Source: Narthecium ossifragum
Lineage: Eukaryota > Streptophyta > Magnoliopsida > Dioscoreales > Nartheciaceae
Length of the DNA stretch: 64,000 bases
Direction of reading: 5' to 3'
Assembly: GCA_963920575.1 (NCBI GenBank)
Contig: OY986973.1
Coordinates: 16,354,062-16,418,061 of the forward strand
Shown here piece after piece: positions 56,047 through 64,000 of the stretch. The notes below the pieces were generated by a model, which worked only from the letters and a program-made list of their open reading frames with translations, was not told the origin of the DNA and did not search any database. Both the position numbers and the translations under genes were made by a program. Each line of letters begins with the position of its first letter. Within the stretch, counting starts at the first letter, position 1.

Positions 56047-58304
56047 CTGAACAGGACGAGGTCATGGTGAAGGGACTTGTGACTGTGTGATAAGACTTCA
56101 AAAGTACACAAATCACACTTATAATTTGACTTTGTTAGTCTCCGAGCAATGCTTCATTGACTATTTTTATTCTATTTCAGGTACAACAGACCCTCCTACG
56201 AGTTAGATCAAGTTTGGAGTCAAAATGAGCTCATTTGGGCAATTTCAGCATGAATGATCGATCATCACATCATGAAAGGATCGATCAGTTAAGTGCATTA
56301 ACTTGACAGAGAGCACCAATTCAAAGGATCGATCTTCCTTCATAAAATGATCGATCATGTATGGACGACAACAATGACAGAGAGCAAGGTTCAAAAGGAT
56401 CGATCTTCCTTCACGGCATTATCGATCATCCATCGGGCGTGATCAATAACACAAGGAAAGGATTGATCATTTCCTATAGGAATGATCAATCCTTTACGGA
56501 CGTAGCTAGCAATTGAAGACAAATGATCGACCTTCACCCTATGGAATGATCGATCATTTGATTGCCAGTGAAGAAAATCAATGGCCCAGATCTAATCCAG
56601 GAGAGGGATGTTCCTAAGCTATAAATAGGCATCTTTTAGGGTTTTATAGGGGCTTCTCTGGAGGGGGGACGGCCAGCAGTTTTCTTTTCTTTTAGATTTT
56701 TCTTTGGAGATTCTTGGGGAGGAGATCTATGGCGGAGGAGTTTCATCAACCTTCACCTATGGATCAAACCCTAAAAATGATTAGCTAAACCCCTCACCAA
56801 GGGATTCTTATGATGTAACTAGGGTTTCTAATAGGGATTTCTAAGATCTAGGGCTTGTATACCTTTTTGCATGGCTTATATGGATTGATCTTAATTCTTT
56901 TATAATTTTGGTGTTGATTTATTGTTGGATACTTGGATTGTTCTAATGCGTGACAGATCTAGAGCTATTGCATGCTAGAGGTTGGATTGGACTCATCTAA
57001 TAGGAGGATCATGCTAGAACCATGGTATCTCAGATAAAGTCTTTTCCGTAATTAGGGATTGTATAGTGCTAGAACCACTATAGTAGTGCTAGAACCACTA
57101 CATTCTATTCCTAATCTTCCATTTGTCCTATCTTTCTAGATTTGACCCATCAAGGTGTGAGAACCATCTTGATCTTACACCTAAATTCATATTATAATTA
57201 TTTTCTCACGATGAATTTATCCTAACCAGAGGATTCATTAGCAGTGATCATAACTAACCATTAGATCACTGAATTTTAGATAATTGCTCTCGTCCACAAG
57301 GGATCCTAACCATAACTTGTTGAGTGATAGGGAGAACTAGCCATTCACCTATCAACCATTAGGAAAGCCATTCAATGTGATTAGAGTGTCCTAATCTTAG
57401 GAAGACCTGGTAGAACCCGTGTTACGGATTAAGAATTTCTTGGTCCCTTTTCTTGCATTTATAAATCCTTTAGTTTCAAGCTAGTTTAATTCAAGTTCTA
57501 AACCTTTCCCTAACTCATTAGTAGGAGACTAAACAGGGCATCTCAACTCAATCATATTTTCCTGTGGATCGACTCGGATTCACTGCTATCAACCCCTAAA
57601 ATAGTTAGTTAGTAGTTTGATTATAAATTTGTAATTTTGAACAGACTTGTTAAGCCGCGATACTTTTCAAGCGCTATCACTATGCAGCAACATACTGTCA
57701 AGATTTAAAAAAATCTCGTCTGGCCATAGCTTGCAGCCTTCTGCCAATAGAGGACAACAATGTCCCCAGCCCTTGTTTTCAGCTCAAGAATGTCACGGTC
57801 AATTTCAGTCTCATGCTTTGCGACATATGGCCGGAAGAAGGTGTCATAGACATAAGTCATGCCCTATCATCATTCGTAAAACTGATTCTAAAATTCTGAT
57901 TGTTTTAGGATACCACAGATACACAAAGAATGGCAACTTTGCCTCACTGTACATTGATAAGCTTTGGAAAACAAACCAAGAGAGATTCAGAACAGATAAT
58001 GTGAGTGCATCTAAGAGAAAGTGTAAAAGTATCTAAATATTCACAAATCAAATGGAAGGACTGTAATAGCTTGACTTACCCCGAAACAAAAGCATCTCCA
58101 ACCCTCTCAAAGACAGTGAGTAAAATGAAATCAACTTAACCCTAAACATTACAGTGTTGCAAATATATAAAAAATTTGTTCCATTCTGCAAAAATGCAGC
58201 AACGCCTACCAATACTGACACTAGAATCGTAGTTGCTCAATCTATGGGCGATTCATTTCCAGTCATGTAGCACTCATAAGCTGGATAAGCATATCCGAGA
58301 ACCA
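56047..58304 (-). pseudogene. HVA22-like gene relic (TB2/DP1/HVA22 family), split by a solo LTR
   Basis: HVA22 proteins are small ER-shaping membrane proteins of the REEP/DP1 type, often ABA- or stress-induced. On the minus strand the order is kept: MVLGYAYPAYECY (58304-58266; acceptor AG lost), ILLTVFERVGDAFVSG with donor (about 58135-58078), and an exon 57863-57685 reading GMTYVYDTFFRPYVAKHETE, IDRDILELKTRAGDIVVLYW, QKAASYGQTRFF. After AGATTTTTT a missing base gives a stop before the expected EILQYVA. Then comes the solo LTR (56088-57679), with tail sequence at 56047-56087 ending at a donor. The conserved middle (NKPEIEQLRFWCQYW) is unrecognisable. The lost acceptor, frameshift and insertion make it non-functional. 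Confidence 0.75.
56088..57679 (+). mobile_element. Solo LTR, 1592 bp, Tat/Athila-like family
   Basis: It starts TGATAAGACTTC and ends AAGCGCTATCA, with flanks CTGTG/CTATG (56083-56087, 57680-57684), a 5-bp duplication with one change. A TATA box (ctataaatag, 56620-56629) lies just downstream of about a dozen GATCGATC-type palindromes (56255-56565). The 3' signature tgtggatcgactcgg is at about 57562. It resembles the 43767-45291 LTR in layout (TGATAAG, 'ttgttagtctc-gagcaatgc') but not in most of its sequence. Confidence 0.8.
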
Positions 58305-58797
58305 TCATGCGCACAAAAATAAGCAATAAATCAAGAATTTTTTCCCTTTCACCGACACCAAATATCTAGCAATGGGGAATTTAAATCTCTTACACAAGAG
58401 CTCTAGTAAGGAAAGATCCCGTCATTTTGAACCACTTCGCATGCACAAAACAACAAGAATTCCTATGCTTCGCCAAAGAACCCTACCAGAAACAACATAA
58501 AAAGTGCATTACAACCACATATATACATTTGTTCAATATAATCAAGTGTTGGAACAATCGGCATCAAATAGACAGAATGAAAACTAAGAGAAATCCAAGA
58601 ATAAAACCCCGATATGAAACAAAATAAAATAAAAAAGAAACCAAACCTACTGATCACCACATTCCAAGAATCAAGTAGCATAGATGATTAAAAAGAAGCG
58701 AGATTGCAAATCGATAATAGCGAACCTTTGATTACGGGGAAGTGGTGGAGAAGCCATTGTTGTACATCGGACAACTTGTTGTTGAGTTCACAGAGCA

Positions 58798-58884
58798 GAT
58801 CTCCTTGTTGGAGTAGGTGTTGATGATCAAGCTCAGAAGCTGGCTGATTTCAACCTGGAAGGCGAAGGTCTCGGCGTCCTCCAT
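58798..58884 (-). pseudogene. HSP90 N-terminal fragment
   Basis: On the minus strand the ATG at 58884 opens [20 protein letters not shown] then INTYSNKEI, 29 codons. This is the start of cytosolic HSP90 ([31 protein letters not shown]). One codon (Phe of INTFYSNKEI) is missing. After EI the similarity stops and an unrelated frame runs to a TAA. Only the start of the ATPase domain is present, so it cannot function. A copia relic follows immediately on the other strand. Confidence 0.8.
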
Positions 58885-58886
58885 TT

Positions 58887-59340
58887 GCAGAAATCATATG
58901 TTATGAGTGTAGGAAGCCCGGACACATCGAGTTTGATTATCGTCAACTCAAGAAGCCTTCAAAGAAGGAGTTCAAGAAAAAGAAAGCAATGATGGCTGCT
59001 TGGGGAGAAAGTGATGTGGAGACCTCATCCGATAAAGAAAAATAAAAGGTAGCCAACATATGCTTAATGACACACGGAGATGAGGAAAATGAGGTAGAAG
59101 ATGAGCTTGCATTTGAAGAACTTTTTGATGCTTATCATGCTTTATCTAATGACTTTAGCTAATGACTTGAAGTTTCTCAAAAAGAAATATTATGCTACAT
59201 GCAGGGACTTGAAGAAATTAGAGGAAGAGAAACTAGATGTTATGCATAGGATTGATATATTAGAAAAGGAGAACAAATGCATGCTAGGAAGGACATCTAG
59301 TGTTGGGAACGCTGTTTATGAATTCAACGTAGACAACCTC
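58887..59340 (+). pseudogene. Ty1/copia Gag fragment
   Basis: The plus strand reads ICYECRKPGHIEFDYRQLKK, KKKKAMMAAWGESDVETSS, then (after a stop) LMTHGDEENEVEDELAFEEL and a coiled-coil-like LKKLEEEKLDVMHRIDILEK. Layout and wording match copia Gag from the zinc knuckle to its C-terminal coiled coil. The knuckle's fourth ligand is Asp instead of Cys. One stop and one frameshift are present. No protease, integrase or RT follows. Confidence 0.7.
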
Positions 59341-59379
59341 TGAATCGTCCGATTCTTGGTGGTAGGTTCCATGAGATTT

Positions 59380-60731
59380 TGATGAGTCACTAAATATTCA
59401 TAATTAAACTCCTTAATTTACTTTTGTTAGCCCGATAGTGTTTGTATTTGATAGTTTGTTAGTTGATTTCAGGTTTAATGAAGATTCAAGTTAGAAAATA
59501 CAGAAAAAGAGTTAATATGCTGAAAATACACTGCTTAGTTGCCTATCAGGAAATAAATCGACAGAAATTCTGTATAAGTTAAAATCGTCTGGAAATTTAT
59601 TATGCGATAGAAAACTTCAAGAGCTACAACTTTTATGCTAGATACTTTGGGAGATTCCTGATGGATTGATACAAGTGTTGAAGAATATAAAGATATACAG
59701 ATGCTGGAAAACTGTTCCGTCGACGTTTAGGAGAATATTCGCAAAATGTTTAAGATAACTATGAATATTATCAAATCTTCAGGATATGACAGAGAACGTT
59801 CGAATCTACATCTTTTGTGTTGAGCACGTTTCCAAATTCTGGCTTGATTGGACCCAGTTGCGATCGGAGTAAGACTGCCAGAATTAATTCAGGTAATCCG
59901 AGTTGTAGTAGAAGTCCAATTTAACCAAAACCCTAATTTCGAGAGTTAACCTATAAAAAGGGGTTTGTTGGCCGAAAAGCTAGAGATCTCATCGAATACA
60001 TGGCCTTCATCCCAAAAATGATTGGCTAACTTCTGTACTTAGGGATCTCATGAAGCTTTAGTGTAGCTTTTTTGTATTTTCTAGTTTGACACTTCTAATC
60101 TTTTGCTAGACATAATCTTATAGATATGGATTTATTGTTAATAGAGTTGAGGGAACAGAGTTCTTTGATGTATATTGAGGCTTACCTGATTTCAATGATT
60201 GATGGTAGAGATCTATAAAATAGTTTTGATGTGGTTTGTGAATGACCGATGAGATAGTTTATGCTTAGTGACGATAGGTTGTGCTAAGGTTACCCTGAAT
60301 ACAATCTATACTAATCGAAGATAAAATATGTCTTTGAAAAACACTTACCTTCTTTTAGGGATTCATGTAAGCTTAAAAAACTATGAAACTATAATGTCTA
60401 GATAAGAAAACAATAGGATAACTAGAGAATACAGGAAGTGAACCTAAAGTGGATTGAATAATCCCTAGGTTTTCTCATTGATCTATCTTAAATCCTTTTT
60501 ACATTGCTTTCTTAGCTAGTTTTCATTAAATAATTATAAAACAACCCAAATCGATCCTTCTTCGCTTTAGGATTAGAGTTTCGAGATTTAATTCTGATTT
60601 TTCCTTGTTAGTCAAAGTTTTCCCTGAGGACCGACCCCATATTTCACCATTATCCTATCTTATTAATTTAGTATTGAAAGAAAGATTTATAAATTTCTAA
60701 ATTGCGCTTTGCGTATGATTTAACGACATCA
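59380..60731 (+). mobile_element. LTR (1352 bp), TGATGAGTCACT family
   Basis: It starts TGATGAGTCACTAAATATTC and ends TTAACGACATCA. A TATA box (ctataaaaagg, about 59951-59961) and the 3' signature 'ccctgaggaccgacccc' (60622-60638) support the plus orientation and a Tat/Athila-type relationship. Flanks (gattt, tttgc) do not match and no PBS follows, so it is a solo LTR that lost its duplication or a rearranged piece. The fragment at 1541-4509 is an inverted relative. Confidence 0.7.
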
Positions 60732-60734
60732 TTT

Positions 60735-61039
60735 GCAAGCGATCAGATTCCCCCCCTGCGGAAAGTCTCTTCCCTGAGCATATGCTCATACCTCGACGCC
60801 CTCTCAGATAGTTCAAAGAGGTCATTGAAAATCATCCCTTCGAACTTCTTTCTGAGCTCGAAGTCGATCGAGCCCGTCTTGAGCTAACTTTGAAAACTCC
60901 GACTCATCAAGAGGAGTTTTGCATCTAAGCTTAACTCGACGGAAACGGAAAATGAATTGTCTCGTGGACTCTCCTAGTTTCTGCTTGATGCGAGCCAGAT
61001 CGGCCATCAAGACTCTGGAGTTAGTTTTAGAAAAGTGGG
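60735..61039 (-). pseudogene. Ty3/gypsy Gag relic, C-terminal part
   Basis: The minus strand reads DLARIKQKLGESTRQFIFRF, RRVKLRCKTPLDESEFSKLA then QDGLD, the conserved end of the retrotransposon gag domain, followed in shifted frames by RKKFEGMIFNDLFELSE. It is the downstream half of the Gag interrupted by the solo LTR at 61040-63427. Confidence 0.75.
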
Positions 61040-63427
61040 TGTCGCGCCCCGACCCGCAGGACCCAGACCGGGCCGGGACACGAGGGGGAAAAACCTACAC
61101 CTACTAGCCTCAACTGGCGGAAACAGCTGAGACTAACGAGACAGCTGGCGGAAACAGCAGCCAACAGGCACAAGCGGAAGCAAGCTACTACAACATCTAT
61201 TAACACTTATTACAAAACAGTAATAAAAGAGTTAAACAGAGTTTAGTACAACAAGCTACAAGGGATCAACAGTCCCCAAAAGGAAGCTACACTACCCACC
61301 GGGGTCACCGCGAAAGCACAAACGAAGCCATCCTGACCCTCAGACATGGTCAGGTGCCGGCGCGCTACCACGAGACGGGCGACGGGGAAGCACCGGAGGA
61401 GAACGAGGACCCGCACCTGCAAACACCACAGTCCAGGTAGGAATGAGCAACAGCTTAGCAGGGTCCTACTCTACCACTCTCGCTAAGAAGGCAAACCCAA
61501 ACGAACCAACTCTGGAGCCAAGTACCGAGGCTTGCCAAGGATCCCATAAATCCCGTCTATAACCCGAAGGACTCCTGTCCCAAGTACGCCCCTCCGACAA
61601 CCACTGCTCAAGGGTGGACAACTCCGACAACCCCTGACACAGGGTGGACATGACGCTACTGGTAGGACACCCTTCTCCAAGCGGGATCTCCACACTTGGC
61701 GGAACGACCGTGTTTAAGACTACCATCTCTCAGTACTCCAAGCCACAGAGCCAACAGGACCCCTAACTCCTGACCCAAGACTAAGTCTAGCCAGGGAGTC
61801 CATCGATCCCATCGATGTCTTCCCCCCCCCAAGGTTCATGTCCAACGTACGTCCCTCCGATAGCCACTGCTAGAGGACTGGGCTACCTCCGACGGTCCTC
61901 GACACAGGGTGGGCTGGACGCTAATTGTAGGACACCCTTACCGGGGTAACGGCGTCAACCACTTAGTCATTGATCACCGGAGTTCACGGGTCAACCCCAC
62001 CCAGTCTAGCCTAGCATGTCTAATGCACAGGAAGCAGGGCAGGATATTAAATAAAGAGGTAACATGCAACACAGCAAAGGCACACCTTCGGCCCATTTAT
62101 TCTAAGCACTCCCGAGGATCATGACTTCCTTCGGTTCACCATAAAGCGATAAAGGGGCATAACCCATGGCCCCGCTATACTAAACATTCCCGAGGGTTCA
62201 TTACTCCCTCAGTTAACCACAAAGCAGTAAACATTCAAGCATGATGAACAACATGATAAGCCCAAGGGCAAAACAGTCAAAACTGCTTACATGCGAAGCC
62301 CCGCGGGCAAAACCCATGAAAAACCCTCTCTGCTACTAAAGGATCGATCCTCACCAAGGGAAGGATCGATCACTTAAGTAACAGTGAGCTTCCCTCACTG
62401 TCGAGACAACGAAGATCGATCCTTCCTCCCAGGAAGATCGATCTTTTTCATGACAGAGGGCGCCCTTCCAGTCGCACCAAGGAAGATCGATCTTTCCTCC
62501 CAGGAGGATCGATCTTTCTCGAGACGAAGGGTATCCCTGCTAACCCAGGCCCCATGATTGATCTCCTCTCATAAGAAGATCGATCATGTGCTGGGCGCAG
62601 CAAGCCAACACCAGAAGGACCGATCCTTCTTCCCAGGAGGATCGATCCTGATGGGTTTCGGCGCACTTTCGGCCGGGAGAACCGCCGGAAGACACAACCA
62701 AACCTCACCAAACTTGGTGGGCTGGTAGATCTAAGCATCACGAAGCTACTCAAGGCTTCAAAACCGGGAAACAACAACTCCACAAGGAGATCCACCGGAA
62801 AACAAAACCGGATTTAAACCCTCAAAACAGCCGGAGCTTTGAGTGAGAACCCTACCTCTTCAACGCAGCTTCGATCCCCAAGGTCTAGCCCAGGACCTTC
62901 CTCGCCTCGCCACGAACCCAACGAGCCTTCAAGCTCCAGGAAAGGTGGCCGGAGGAGGAAGAACGGCGAGCGGGAGCTCTCAGCCGGAACAGGGGAAGAA
63001 GCAGAGCCGCGAGAAGAAGTGGGAAAAAGAAGAAGAAAGGAAGGAGGAAGGGAAGGGGTAAGGCCGGGGGAAAGCCGGCGAAGGCGGGGAAAAGCTGGGG
63101 GAGGGGAGGGAAAGTCCTCCCTCCCCTGACAGGGGAAGCGACGGCCATCGCCGTGGCCGTCCTTCGAAAGCCACCGCCAAAGACTTCCAGGCACAGGTAG
63201 GATCGATCCTCCACGACCAAAGGATCGATTCTCCATGACCAGAAGTGCAAACTTGGGCTGGAAAACGGGCCCAAGCCCAGAACTCCCAAACTAGGTCCAA
63301 CCAAACCGTTCTAACAACCACATGCACCAAACAAGGACTGTGTGTGAAACGACCGCCAAGGCGCAATTTCCCAAATTGCCCTTGGGATAAACAACAAGCC
63401 ACAGGGATGGAGGGGCAGGTCCTCACA
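61040..63427 (-). mobile_element. Solo LTR, 2388 bp, Del/Tekay-like family, inverted
   Basis: The plus strand starts TGTCGCGCCCCGACCC and ends GGGCAGGTCCTCACA, with a perfect duplication GTGGG (61035-61039, 63428-63432). GATCGATC palindromes are dense at 62338-62652 and again at 63198-63235. Two diverged copies of the 126-bp-type unit lie at 61560-61945. The 140- to 203-codon ORFs at the right end are GC-rich low complexity. Confidence 0.87.
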
Positions 63428-63985
63428 GTGGGTGTGGAACTGGCTCTGCAAATCTTCCCAAGAGAAGATTGAATTCGTAAGTAAATTGATGTACCAGGTG
63501 AATGCTGACCCAGTGAGGGATGTATGGAAGATTTTGAGGTTGAGGAAGTCATCTTCCCCATACTCTCAACATTGGCAAGTAAACCTAGCAATGTTCTCTA
63601 GGGTAGACATATCATTCTCTCCTAAAAAAAGGGTAATGTCTGGCATCCTAAAATTCCTAGGCAAGGGGTATTCCCTGTCGATGTAGTCGGGATAAGGGTT
63701 TTTTAATGATGGGTGGTCTACTAGGGGCACTCAAGGACCATACAATTGCTCGACTACCTCAGCGATGTACTCAGTGTCGGGCCTGGGAGGTACAGCCTGA
63801 TACCGCACTGGATTCGAAAGGGGACGAGGAGGTCGAGGAGGGTGTTGTGCCCCCCAACCTCCATAGTGGTCGTTGACTAGTGGACGATATTCTTGGTGCC
63901 CCTTTGAGTAGCCAGGAGTACTTGAATCACCGTACTCCGCGTACCCTCGACTCACCGTGGTGAACGTGGGTTGGATTATTGGCAT
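63428..63985 (-). pseudogene. Ty3/gypsy Gag relic, N-terminal part
   Basis: The minus strand from 63985 reads MPIIQPTFTTVSRGYAEYGD, then EYIAEVVEQLYGP, a stop, NPYPDYIDREYPLPRNFRMP, LENIARFTCQC, a stop, then LNLKIFHTSLTGSAFTWYIN and SIFSWEDLQSQFHTH. This is the plant gypsy gag domain with its SLTGxAFTWYxxL and W..L...F motifs. Two stops show it is dead. It continues at 61039 beyond the solo LTR. Confidence 0.78.
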
Positions 63986-63988
63986 GTG

Positions 63989-64000
63989 TGATGAGTCACT
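63989..64000 (+). mobile_element. Possible start of another TGATGAGTCACT LTR at the window edge
   Basis: The last 12 bases, tgatgagtcact, equal the first 12 of the LTR at 59380 and lie in the same orientation. Twelve bases are suggestive, not proof. Confidence 0.4.

Noticed and set aside
58798..58884. Functional HSP90 gene
   Set aside because: Only 29 codons match, one codon is deleted, the frame then diverges to a stop, and no further HSP90 exons follow.
62814..63591. Overlapping minus ORFs of 140-203 codons
   Set aside because: They straddle the end of the solo LTR at 63427 and consist of P/S/L or R/G/E low complexity; the real signal there is the gypsy Gag relic.
60735..63985. Single intact gypsy element from 59380 to 64000
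   Set aside because: LTR orientation (plus) and Gag orientation (minus) conflict, no PBS or PPT is adjacent to the LTR ends, and Gag has stops.
1..64000. tRNA or rRNA genes
   Set aside because: No complete tRNA cloverleaf or rDNA block was recognised; the tRNA-like signals are the SINE promoter at 39445-39595 and the tRNA-Asp-complementary PBS at 48801-48818.

Overview
This window is plant nuclear DNA from an angiosperm. I suspect a monocot or early-diverging lineage but cannot prove it. The evidence is a 24-exon receptor-kinase gene with canonical GT-AG introns, a tRNA-Asp-primed Ty3/gypsy element, chromovirus pol relics, and hAT, MULE, SINE and LINE insertions. Most of the sequence is nested transposable elements. 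One complete host gene is visible, with a broken partial duplicate beside it.

Layout. 1-5.1 kb: LTR fragments, a 181-bp mini-LTR, a 2.35-kb solo LTR and simple repeats. 5.1-9.1 kb: an inverted 2.5-kb solo LTR split by a 1.4-kb solo LTR of another family. 9.8-14 kb: another 2.36-kb solo LTR, split by a 1.8-kb miniature LTR element. 14-16.8 kb: a decayed chromovirus (protease, integrase, chromodomain) with its 3' LTR. 16.8-22.8 kb: two more large LTR units of the same family. 23.4-24.7 kb: a dead hAT transposase. 25.1-26.8 kb: a Pack-MULE with a P450-like gene fragment. 27.8-28.0 kb: a 200-N assembly gap. 29.7-38.4 kb: an intact LRR-VIII-type receptor kinase with leucine-rich repeats, malectin domain, membrane helix and RD kinase (about 1041 aa, minus strand). 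39.4-42.5 kb: a SINE, a LINE tail, a Pack-hAT carrying a HAESA/HSL1-like kinase fragment, and a truncated LINE. 42.6-43.5 kb: a pseudogene copy of receptor-kinase exons 1-3. 43.8-53.7 kb: a non-autonomous Tat/Athila-like retrotransposon with a single ORF, whose 5' LTR is split by a 3.4-kb solo LTR. 54-59 kb: fragments of an HVA22-like gene (split by a solo LTR), an HSP90 N-terminal fragment and a copia gag relic. 59.4-64 kb: another LTR, an antisense gypsy gag relic split by a 2.39-kb solo LTR, and the start of a further LTR at the window edge.

Most insertions were delimited by reading TG..CA (or TIR) ends together with target-site duplications: 5 bp for LTR elements, 8 bp for hAT, 9 bp for MULE and 12 bp for the SINE. 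This gives a relative insertion order. The dominant family, with LTRs of the form TGTGAGGACC...GGGCGCGACA and about 2.4 kb long (Del/Tekay-like in length and pol affinity), is present almost only as solo LTRs, implying strong recombinational removal of internal regions. A recurrent oddity is dense clustering of the palindrome GATCGATC just upstream of the TATA box in LTRs of several otherwise unrelated families.

Limits: exon boundaries and TSDs were derived by eye. Family names rest on remembered conserved motifs, not database searches.
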